In this document: positions 1 to 5,811 of the stretch, piece after piece
How the letters are laid out: the number at the start of each line of letters is the position of its first letter
Position numbering within the stretch: the first letter of the stretch is position 1
Assembly (NCBI GenBank): GCA_938038645.1
Contig: CALHTA010000050.1
Location: forward strand, 1 to 6,376
Direction of reading: 5' to 3'
DNA: 6,376 nt
Origin: an uncultured Thiotrichaceae bacterium
Lineage (GTDB): Bacteria > Pseudomonadota > Gammaproteobacteria > Thiotrichales > Thiotrichaceae
Program-made: the position numbers and the translations under genes
Notes under the pieces: generated by a model
The model's database searches: none
Told to the model about the DNA's origin: nothing
Seen by the model: only the letters and a program-made list of their open reading frames with translations

Positions 1-1
1 G

Positions 2-682
2 ATGGGCATGAACGTAAAAGGCTTCATGCTACAGCCTGTAGGTCCTGAGGCGCTAGGTTGGTTCAAAGAGCCAATCAAGTCTATGGATGACTTCCGTAAG
101 TACCGTTTCCGTACACCTCCTGGAATCCCAGGTCAGACGTATAAAGACATCGGTGTTGCATCAGTAGCGATGGGTGGTGGAGACATTCTTCCAGCACTTG
201 AGAAAGGTACTATCGATGCGGCTGAGTGGTGCTGCCCAAAGCCTGATAGCGTATTCGGTTTCCAGAAAGTACTGAAGCATTACTACCTACAGGGTCTTCA
301 CCAAGTTGTTGTAAACGCTGATATGTACATCAACGGCGATGTTTACAAGAAGCTAACTGATCTTGAGAAGAAGGCTTTAGAAGTTGCGGCTAACGCATCA
401 CTATCTAAGTCTATGTCTTACCGTATCTATGAGAACGGTAAAGCACTTAAAGACCTAACTGAGAACCACGGTGTTATCTTGCATGACACGCCTGCTGACT
501 ACTTCCCTGCTTACATGAACGCTGCTAAAGCTTCATTAGAGAAGAATGCTAAAGAGAACGCGTTCTTTGCAAAAGTTTGGCAGTCACAGAAAGACTTCGC
601 TGCAGTTGCAGTTCCTTTCTGGGCAGGTTCACAAGCGTCTAACGCTGCTCTAGGTAAAGCGTTTGCTGATACTGTTAAGTAA
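2..682 (+). CDS. TRAP transporter solute-binding protein, DctP family (5'-truncated by window edge)
   Basis: This is the C-terminal part (226 residues) of a periplasmic solute-binding protein that delivers an organic acid to a TRAP transporter. The frame is open to the left edge and family members are about 330-370 residues, so roughly a third is missing, including the signal peptide; the first Met here is internal. Family signs are the segment FRKYRFRTPPG (31-41), holding the conserved arginine region that binds the substrate carboxylate, then the pattern ALEKGTIDAAEW (65-76) and the following aromatic stretch. The EW pair and the GFQKVLKHYY run (86-95) recall 2-oxo-acid-binding members such as TakP, but specificity is inference. 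Codon use is strongly biased (GGT, CGT, AAC, TAC, CTA), more than in the downstream genes, fitting high expression. It is followed by a terminator-like hairpin and then the fused membrane subunit gene. Family call is firm; substrate unknown. Confidence 0.95.
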   Translation: MGMNVKGFMLQPVGPEALGWFKEPIKSMDDFRKYRFRTPPGIPGQTYKDIGVASVAMGGGDILPALEKGTIDAAEWCCPKPDSVFGFQKVLKHYYLQGLHQVVVNADMYINGDVYKKLTDLEKKALEVAANASLSKSMSYRIYENGKALKDLTENHGVILHDTPADYFPAYMNAAKASLEKNAKENAFFAKVWQSQKDFAAVAVPFWAGSQASNAALGKAFADTVK

Positions 683-713
683 TCTTTTTTAGATTGCAAC
701 GTTAAGCTACACG

Positions 714-743
714 CCAGCCCAACATCACGGTTGGGCTGGTTTA
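714..743 (+). terminator. Rho-independent-type hairpin after the binding-protein gene
   Basis: CCAGCCCAAC (714-723) and GTTGGGCTGG (730-739) form a perfect 10-bp GC-rich stem with a 6-nt loop (ATCACG), followed by TTTA. It begins 31 nt after the stop codon. The T-tract is short, so termination may be partial. In TRAP operons such a hairpin between binding-protein and membrane genes commonly gives more binding-protein mRNA and stabilises its 3' end; that role is inferred here. Confidence 0.8.
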
Positions 744-775
744 TCAGAAGTAGTCAGCAAGATCAGGATTGATAG

Positions 776-843
776 AAAGCTTTTGTAGTCTTCTGAATTA
801 GACGCTGTTTTCAGACAGTTGCTAAGGGGGCTACAAAAGCTTT
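776..843 (+). repeat. 13-bp perfect inverted repeat in the leader of the DctQM gene, possible attenuator
   Basis: The arms 776-788 (AAAGCTTTTGTAG) and 831-843 (CTACAAAAGCTTT) are perfectly complementary and are separated by 42 nt. The intervening RNA can form smaller stems, for example CTGAA (793-797) with TTCAG (810-814). The right arm ends inside a run of five T (841-845), giving a terminator-like end about 35 nt before the start codon of the membrane-subunit gene. It could be an attenuator, a second leaky terminator, an RNA-processing stem or an operator. The symmetry is seen directly; the function is inferred. Confidence 0.5.
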
Positions 844-863
844 TTGTTCCACAGTTGGCTAGA

Positions 864-873
864 AAGAGGGGAG
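864..873 (+). promoter_or_regulatory. Ribosome binding site supporting the ATG at 880
   Basis: The purine-rich run AAGAGGGGAG ends 6 nt before the ATG at 880 and contains GAGG/GGAG Shine-Dalgarno matches. No comparable site precedes the TTG at 844, so this decides the start of the DctQM protein. Confidence 0.7.
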
Positions 874-879
874 AAAGGA

Positions 880-3228
880 ATGGCTTCACAGGAAACTGAA
901 ATCGGTGAATTAGATATTACCGATGAATTAATCGCGGAACGGCGCGCAGAAGAACCGGGCCAAACGCCCGAAGACATGACCTCATGGCAGCGACCAATCA
1001 CCGCGTTCATTGATGTATTAAACCTTTGGGCAGGTCGAATTCTCTGCGTACTATTGGTCCCCCTAATTGCCGTTATGGTATTCGAAGTATTCTCTCGAAG
1101 TATGTTCGGTGTATTAAATGCCAACGACATGGGTGATCTAGCACGTGCATGGGGCTTAGGTCCAACGCTGTGGGTATACGATATTAGTCGAATGTTAGGT
1201 GGTGTCCTCTTCATGGGTGCGGCCGGTTATGCCTTGATGCGAGGCGTACACATTCGTGCTGACTTTATATTTAGAAACTGGTCGCCAAAAACACAAGCCA
1301 CTGTTGATGCAACTTTGTATCTACTGTTTTATTTCCCTGCGATGTTGTTCTTCTTCTGGTCTTCTTTGGAATATGCGCTCGACTCGATGGGTTTCCAAGG
1401 GATAGGCGAGACTTGGGGTCGTTGGGAAGAAGCAAGTGATTCGACTTGGGCCCCTTATCTGTGGCCAGCACGAATCTTTATGCCAATCGGGGCATTATTG
1501 TTATTCCTTCAAGGTTTTGCCGAGCTGTTTCGTGCTTTCCACCAAATGGGCAAAGAGCGTGAAGCTAAATTCTTAAAGTTCTTCCCTTTCTACATCGTTA
1601 TTTTAGCGGTAATTTGTTTTGCGGTGTTCTTCCCAGATATTTTGCCGATCAGTGAATGGCTATCTGGCGTGTTTGGAGAAGTTAATATATCTAAGCCTGC
1701 CATCGGTATGTGGATGCTGGCGGCGATGTTGTTCTCGATCTTCATCGGTTTCCCAATATCCTTCACCCTTATCTTCTTAGCCTTTGTGTTTGGAAGCTGG
1801 GGTGGCAGTAGTAACCTGACTTTCTTCCTCCTGACATTGCAGACAAACTCAACAATGTTGGATGATCAACTCGTTGCGGTGCCACTGTTTATCTTCATGG
1901 GTATCATGATGGAGCAAGCCGGTCTGATGGAGCGTTTGTTTAACGCCGTTCAGATGATGATGTCACGGACTCGCGGTGCGCTATTTATCGCTGTACTGTT
2001 TGTATCAATGATCTTCGCGGCAGCTACAGGTATTGTTGGCGCATCGGTTACTATCTTAGGAATCATGGCGGCTAAAACCATGAATCGCTCAGGGTATGAC
2101 GTACGATTATCCGCCGGTGCAATCACTGCTGGTGGAACGCTAGGTATCTTAATTCCTCCATCGATCATGTTGATCGTTATGGGACCCGTACTTGAAGTTC
2201 CGGTAACAGACTTGTTCCGTGCCGCGGTATTCCCTGGCGTCATGCTGGCTTGTCTATACATGATTTACACAATCGGTCGTTGTATGCTCAACCCGAGCCT
2301 AGGGCCGATTCTTCCAGAAGAAGAGCAGCCTAAAACGTCTCCATTCTACATCTTAGAAGTTGCTTTAGTCATGACTGGCTTGGTTATCTTCATTTGGTTA
2401 ATTACCTTAGGTGTTGCTGGAACGCTAGGCGCACTCTTCCCATTCGCAGGGTTAGTCATTCCGCTATTATGGATTGGCGTCATGTTCGCAGCATTTATCT
2501 GGTCTAGAAAAGTAAAGCCAAAAGGTTTCTACTTCTCTGACCTATGGTATGAGTTCTTCATGGGCTTGGTGCCACCAACCGTGTTGATAGCGTTTGCACT
2601 AGGTTCAATTTTGCTTGGTTTCGCAACGCCAGCTGAAGCGGCGGCATGTGGTGCATTTGGTGCAATCTTGTTGTCATTGGGCTATCGCAAATTCACAATT
2701 TCGGGTGGTTATGATGCATTAATCAAAACACTAGAAATTACTGTATTGATCATGTTCTTAGTGGCAGCTTCTAACTTCTTTGGTGCGGTATTCTCGAACT
2801 TGGGCACACCAAAAATGCTCACCGAGCTGCTGTTGTCCTTTGACCTGTCCGCAGGTTGGACCCTGTTCTTAATTATGGCGCTCATCTTCTTGCTGGGTTG
2901 GCCGTTGGAGTGGGTACCCATCGTACTCATCATCGTGCCGATCTTACTGCCAGTGGTTGAGACACTAGGACCTGCCTTTGGAATGGACCGTACAGATCTA
3001 TTGGTCTGGTTTGCCATACTGGTGGCGGTGAACCTCCAAACCGCCTGGCTGAGTCCGCCGGTGGCCTTGTCGGCATACTTCCTAAAAGGAGTGGTGCCGG
3101 AGTGGGATCTTAAAGATATCTACCTAGGTATGATGCAGTTCATGGTTATCCAATTGATCGGTTTGCTAATGATCATATCGTTCCCGCAGATAGTGTTGTG
3201 GTTACCACACATTGCGTACGGCGGATAG
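880..3228 (+). CDS. Fused TRAP transporter membrane subunit (DctQ-DctM)
   Basis: This is a single 782-residue inner-membrane protein combining the small DctQ and large DctM subunits, which drive Na+-coupled uptake of the solute delivered by the binding protein. A charged cytoplasmic N-terminus (about 1-45) precedes the DctQ domain (about 45-220, four hydrophobic helices, GVHIRADFI at 122-130). A linking helix (about 235-255) leads to DctM (about 275-775). DctM motifs are VPLFIFMGIMME (334-345), GGTLGILIPPSIMLIVMG (418-435), GFATPAEAAACGA (580-592) and LGWPLEWVPIV (672-682). The distance from IPPS (425) to TPAEA (583) is longer than in compact DctM proteins, with two extra hydrophobic segments at about 490-540. 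ATG at 880 was chosen because the purine-rich AGAGGGGAG lies 7-16 nt upstream; the frame also extends back to a TTG at 844, which adds 12 non-family residues and overlaps the inverted repeat. The IclR gene starts 10 bp after the stop. Confidence 0.96.
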   Translation: MASQETEIGELDITDELIAERRAEEPGQTPEDMTSWQRPITAFIDVLNLWAGRILCVLLVPLIAVMVFEVFSRSMFGVLNANDMGDLARAWGLGPTLWVYDISRMLGGVLFMGAAGYALMRGVHIRADFIFRNWSPKTQATVDATLYLLFYFPAMLFFFWSSLEYALDSMGFQGIGETWGRWEEASDSTWAPYLWPARIFMPIGALLLFLQGFAELFRAFHQMGKEREAKFLKFFPFYIVILAVICFAVFFPDILPISEWLSGVFGEVNISKPAIGMWMLAAMLFSIFIGFPISFTLIFLAFVFGSWGGSSNLTFFLLTLQTNSTMLDDQLVAVPLFIFMGIMMEQAGLMERLFNAVQMMMSRTRGALFIAVLFVSMIFAAATGIVGASVTILGIMAAKTMNRSGYDVRLSAGAITAGGTLGILIPPSIMLIVMGPVLEVPVTDLFRAAVFPGVMLACLYMIYTIGRCMLNPSLGPILPEEEQPKTSPFYILEVALVMTGLVIFIWLITLGVAGTLGALFPFAGLVIPLLWIGVMFAAFIWSRKVKPKGFYFSDLWYEFFMGLVPPTVLIAFALGSILLGFATPAEAAACGAFGAILLSLGYRKFTISGGYDALIKTLEITVLIMFLVAASNFFGAVFSNLGTPKMLTELLLSFDLSAGWTLFLIMALIFLLGWPLEWVPIVLIIVPILLPVVETLGPAFGMDRTDLLVWFAILVAVNLQTAWLSPPVALSAYFLKGVVPEWDLKDIYLGMMQFMVIQLIGLLMIISFPQIVLWLPHIAYGG

Positions 3229-3238
3229 CGGTTAGGGA

Positions 3239-4009
3239 ATGGCTAATGCGGTGGGTTCCAACTCGACGTTGTTCCGCGGTATGGCGATTATGCAATTGGT
3301 TGCAGAATCGACACGCGGGCTCTCTATCGCTGAGATAGTCGAGCTGACTGGATTGGCCAAACCGACAGTGCATCGCATTGCGATACAGCTGGAGGAAGAA
3401 GGCTATCTTCAGCGCGGCCCAGATAAGCGGTTTGCGTTGGGTTACAAGTTGAAAGCTTTCTCTGTATCCATATTGTCAAATGTTGCGGTGGGTGCACCGC
3501 GACATGCAATATTGGAAACGCTAGCAGAAGAGATTGGCGAAACATGCAATTGCACGATGCTAGAAGGTAATCACACCGTTTATTTTGATCGTGTGGAGTG
3601 TAACTGGCCAATAAAGATAGACCTTCACCTTGGGTCCCATTTGCCATTGCATGCAACTGCTAGTGGCAAGTTGTTTTTAGCGTATATGCGACCCAAAGAA
3701 CGCAATAGATTGCTCGATACCACAGTGCTTTCTAAAAACACTGAACGCACCCTTGTGACGTCAGAATTATTAGAGCCAGAACTGAAAAAGATAAAAAAAG
3801 AGGGAGTTAGTTTTGATAATGAGGAGCTTCTTGAAGGCATGGTCGCCATCGCGGTTCCAGTATTTGATAAAGCTAACCGAATTTGTTTTACGGTGGCTGT
3901 TCACGCCCCAACCACGCGCAGAAGTGTGAATGACTTGAAAGAGTTTATCCCCGCCTTGCAAAAAGCAGCGGATGCTCTGGCTTCATACTACTGCCATGAT
4001 GAAGGATAA
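3239..4009 (+). CDS. IclR-family transcriptional regulator
   Basis: This 256-residue protein has the normal IclR length and layout. A winged helix-turn-helix (about 8-68) has the recognition helix at LAKPTVHRIAIQLEEEGYL (39-57) and the wing at RGPDKRFALG (59-68). The C-terminal effector domain (about 82-250) carries LPLHATASGKLFLA (135-148) and GVSFDNEELLEGM (189-201), both hallmark IclR segments that line the ligand pocket. It probably controls the surrounding transport/oxidation genes in response to the imported compound or a product of it; activator or repressor cannot be told. It lies between the transporter and the oxidoreductase on the same strand rather than divergently, 10 bp after the DctQM stop and 3 bp before the next gene. 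ATG at 3239 is the first possible start, since an in-frame TAG sits at 3233. AGGGA directly abuts the ATG, a poor spacing that suggests translational coupling to DctQM. Confidence 0.95.
   Translation: MANAVGSNSTLFRGMAIMQLVAESTRGLSIAEIVELTGLAKPTVHRIAIQLEEEGYLQRGPDKRFALGYKLKAFSVSILSNVAVGAPRHAILETLAEEIGETCNCTMLEGNHTVYFDRVECNWPIKIDLHLGSHLPLHATASGKLFLAYMRPKERNRLLDTTVLSKNTERTLVTSELLEPELKKIKKEGVSFDNEELLEGMVAIAVPVFDKANRICFTVAVHAPTTRRSVNDLKEFIPALQKAADALASYYCHDEG
4002..4006 (+). promoter_or_regulatory. Ribosome binding site of the GMC gene, inside the end of the IclR gene
   Basis: AAGGA lies 6 nt before the ATG at 4013 and immediately before the IclR stop codon (4007-4009). Ribosomes finishing IclR therefore cover the start of the next gene, which fits coupled translation of the two proteins. 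Confidence 0.75.
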
Positions 4010-4012
4010 GAA

Positions 4013-5614
4013 ATGGAAAGCAGTCAATACGACTACATTGTTGTAGGTGCAGGCTCTTCGGGCTGTGTACTAGCAAATCGTCTATCGGCAAACCCTGCAA
4101 ATAAAGTGTTGCTGCTAGAAGCGGGTGGAAGGGACTTAAATCCTTGGATTCATGTGCCCGTTGGCTACTTTAAAACCATGCATGATCCTAAGTTAGACTG
4201 GTGTTATGAGACAGAGTCAGACCCCGGTATTGCGGGTCGAAAGCTACAGTGGCCACGCGGGAAGGTATTGGGTGGTTCAAGCTCTTTAAATGGACTTCTT
4301 TATGTACGTGGACAGGCGGAAGACTATGACCGCTGGCACGAGCTTGGGAATACAGGTTGGTCTTACAACGACGTACTTCCATATTTTAAAAAATCAGAAG
4401 ATCAAGCGCGTGGTGCGAATAAGTACCATGGCGTAGGTGGGTTTTTAAAGGTTTCAGACCTCCGCTTGCGACGACCTATTGCGGACTTCTTCATAAAGGC
4501 AGCCACTCAAATAGGCATTCCTTTAAATGATGACTACAACGGCGAGACACAAGAGGGAGTTGGTTATTTCCAGCAAACGGCGCATAAAGGTTTTCGTTGG
4601 AGCACCGCTCGTGGCTTCTTAAATCCGGCGAGAAAGCGCGATAACTTAACGATCATCACCAATGCACACACTTGCAAAGTATTGTTTGAAGGCAAGCGGG
4701 CTGTTGGTGTCGAGTACCTTAAAGACGGCGAACGCGTCGAGGTGAAGGCAACCAAGGAAGTTGTGTTGTCTGCGGGTGCAATCGGCTCTCCACAAATCCT
4801 ACAGCTCTCTGGTATTGGAGATCAATCACTGCTCGAGAGAGTTGGCGTGCCTCTATTGCATAACCTTCCTGGGGTTGGTCAAAACCTTCAAGATCACTTA
4901 CAGATAAGACTCGTTTTTAAAACAAGTCAGCGAACGCTGAATGACGAGCTAAATAGCTATTGGAAGCAGTTCAAGGTGGGCCTTGAGTACATGCTTAAAC
5001 GCACCGGTGCACTGACATTGGCTGCGAGTCAGGTGGTTATATTTACCAAGGCGACCCCAGAAGCTGATCGCCCCGATATACAGTTCCATTTCCAACCGCT
5101 AAGTGCGGATAAGCCGGGTGAGGGTGTACATCCCTTTTCAGCCTTTACCGCTTCAGTTTGTGCACTACGTCCGTACAGTCGTGGCCACATTGAGATAACC
5201 TCAAACGATCCTTTGAAGTACCCAGCGATTCACCCTAACTACTTGTCCGATGAGCGTGATCAACAGCTTGCGGTAGACAGTGTGAAAGTTGCTCGAAGCA
5301 TCGCTGAAGCGCCAGCATTAGCACCACACATTCTTGATGAATATGTACCGGGTCGTCAGTATCAAAGTGACGAAGAATTGTTACAGGCTGCACGTGAGCA
5401 TTCCCAAACGATTTATCACCCGACCAGCACCTGCAAGATGGGCAATGACGACATGGCAGTGGTGGATGAACGCTTGAAAGTGCATGGCATTGATGGTTTG
5501 CGAGTGATTGATGCCTCAATCATGCCGGAGATTGTGTCGGGGAATACTAATGCTCCGGCAATCATGATTGCAGAGAAAGGTGCTGATATGATTTTGCAGG
5601 ATAATGCGGCTTAG
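4013..5614 (+). CDS. GMC-family FAD-dependent alcohol/choline dehydrogenase-like oxidoreductase
   Basis: This 533-residue flavoprotein has the normal length for bacterial GMC enzymes, which oxidise alcohols to aldehydes or further. The FAD-binding Rossmann motif is [18 protein letters not shown] (8-25), with the ribose-binding acidic residue in LLLEAG (33-38). GMC signature 1 is [20 protein letters not shown] (81-100) and signature 2 is [16 protein letters not shown] (254-269). The expected active-site pair is His469 in [10 protein letters not shown] and Asn513 in GNTNAP, 44 residues apart as in choline oxidase (His466/Asn510). There is no signal peptide or membrane helix, so it is probably cytoplasmic. 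It is last in the transporter-regulator-enzyme cluster, which suggests it acts on the imported compound or a derivative. It resembles choline dehydrogenase and AlkJ-like alcohol dehydrogenases generally, but no betaine-aldehyde dehydrogenase or BetI lies beside it, so a BetA call is not justified. All key residues are present and no break is seen. Confidence 0.95.
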   Translation: MESSQYDYIVVGAGSSGCVLANRLSANPANKVLLLEAGGRDLNPWIHVPVGYFKTMHDPKLDWCYETESDPGIAGRKLQWPRGKVLGGSSSLNGLLYVRGQAEDYDRWHELGNTGWSYNDVLPYFKKSEDQARGANKYHGVGGFLKVSDLRLRRPIADFFIKAATQIGIPLNDDYNGETQEGVGYFQQTAHKGFRWSTARGFLNPARKRDNLTIITNAHTCKVLFEGKRAVGVEYLKDGERVEVKATKEVVLSAGAIGSPQILQLSGIGDQSLLERVGVPLLHNLPGVGQNLQDHLQIRLVFKTSQRTLNDELNSYWKQFKVGLEYMLKRTGALTLAASQVVIFTKATPEADRPDIQFHFQPLSADKPGEGVHPFSAFTASVCALRPYSRGHIEITSNDPLKYPAIHPNYLSDERDQQLAVDSVKVARSIAEAPALAPHILDEYVPGRQYQSDEELLQAAREHSQTIYHPTSTCKMGNDDMAVVDERLKVHGIDGLRVIDASIMPEIVSGNTNAPAIMIAEKGADMILQDNAA

Positions 5615-5649
5615 AAGTACTTGACCATTTTGGTTTGAGTAAAGTGGCA

Positions 5650-5662
5650 ACCATCCCATGGT
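5650..5662. repeat. Short perfect palindrome overlapping the extended -10
   Basis: ACCAT-CCC-ATGGT is a 5-bp perfect dyad with a 3-nt centre. A related ACCA-TTT-TGGT dyad sits at 5624-5634. The right arm overlaps the TG of the extended -10 candidate at 5659-5667, so a bound protein could block that promoter. It could also be a chance occurrence at this size. Confidence 0.35.
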
Positions 5663-5667
5663 ATGAT
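5659..5667 (+). promoter_or_regulatory. Candidate extended -10 promoter upstream of the solitary CRISPR repeat
   Basis: TGGTATGAT matches the extended -10 form TGnTATnAT. The best -35-like hexamer, TTGAGT (5635-5640), is 21 bp away, too far for a normal promoter, so activity would rest on the extended -10. A start near 5674 would give a short RNA covering the inverted repeat and the I-F repeat in its functional orientation. Predicted from motif only. Confidence 0.35.
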
Positions 5668-5680
5668 ACTTGAAGATTAT

Positions 5681-5745
5681 GGGTCTTTAGTTTTGTCTTT
5701 TAGCGCGTTCACTGCCGCACAGGCAGCTTAGAAAGACCCGTTTTC
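5681..5745 (+). terminator. Inverted repeat enclosing the I-F repeat, terminator-like 3' end
   Basis: GGGTCTTT (5681-5688) is perfectly complementary to AAAGACCC (5732-5739), and the right arm is followed by GTTTTCC. The stem encloses the small CRISPR-repeat hairpin, and its right arm uses the last three bases of the repeat. A second copy of the left-arm core, GTCTTTTAG (5695-5703, compare GTCTTTAG at 5683-5690), could compete for the same right arm. It may end transcription of the GMC operon or define the 3' end of a small RNA. The long loop makes it weaker than a canonical terminator. Confidence 0.45.
5707..5734 (+). CRISPR. Solitary subtype I-F-type CRISPR repeat (single copy, no array)
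   Basis: These 28 nt match the subtype I-F repeat as I know it from gammaproteobacteria. They begin GTTCA, contain the 5-bp stem CTGCC (5712-5716) / GGCAG (5722-5726) with loop GCACA, and end with the 8-nt handle CTTAGAAA (5727-5734). Length, stem position and handle are all as required for Cas6f (Csy4), which cuts after the last G of the stem (5726). The + strand is the functional orientation. At the I-F period of 60 nt there is no repeat on either side (5647-5674 or 5767-5794), and no cas gene is in the window. It could be a remnant of a lost array, a stray integration, or a solitary repeat unit such as those in RNA anti-CRISPRs. The repeat identity is strong; its role is open. Confidence 0.85.
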
Positions 5746-5747
5746 CA

Positions 5748-5800
5748 AATTAAAACTATGTAAATCCAAAGTTGAACTTGAAATTTACATAGTTTAAATT
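5748..5800. repeat. 53-nt palindrome centred on 5774, overlapping the ATPase promoter
   Basis: The arms 5748-5765 and 5783-5800 pair at 17 of 18 positions, including 13 uninterrupted pairs (AAACTATGTAAAT with ATTTACATAGTTT). A nested dyad AAGTT-G-AACTT (5769-5779) shares the same centre, 5774. The AT-rich stem lacks a T-tract typical of terminators. It could be an operator for a dimeric regulator, a cruciform site or the relic of a small mobile element. Confidence 0.7.
5772..5800 (+). promoter_or_regulatory. Sigma-70-like promoter for the ATPase gene
   Basis: TTGAAC (5772-5777) and TAAATT (5795-5800) are separated by exactly 17 bp. A start near 5806-5808 would leave a leader of only a few nucleotides before the ATG at 5812, so the mRNA would be nearly leaderless, matching the absence of a convincing ribosome binding site. 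The -10 falls in the right arm of the palindrome and the -35 at its centre. Confidence 0.5.
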
Positions 5801-5811
5801 ATTATGAAGCC

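Noticed and set aside
769..797. Promoter for the DctQM gene (TTGATA with a -10 about 17 bp later)
   Set aside because: The corresponding -10 hexamer (TCTGAA or neighbours) is poor, so I cannot support a promoter, although partial read-through or an unseen promoter must drive the gene.
844..879. Upstream TTG start adding 12 residues to the DctQM protein
   Set aside because: No ribosome binding site precedes it, it lies against the 13-bp inverted repeat, and a good purine-rich site fits the ATG at 880.
831..1214. Antisense frames opposite DctQM, IclR and GMC genes
   Set aside because: They lack recognisable domains and lie wholly opposite well-supported genes; they reflect codon bias rather than coding.
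4013..5614. Calling the GMC enzyme choline dehydrogenase (BetA)
   Set aside because: The family signatures and His/Asn pair are shared by many GMC enzymes, and no betaine-aldehyde dehydrogenase, BetI or choline transporter is adjacent.
5647..5674. Second CRISPR repeat one period upstream of the I-F repeat
   Set aside because: Apart from a weak CTTGAA resemblance at the end, the bases do not match the repeat and no stem is present.
5767..5794. Second CRISPR repeat one period downstream
   Set aside because: The sequence belongs to the AT-rich 53-nt palindrome and shows no similarity to the I-F repeat.
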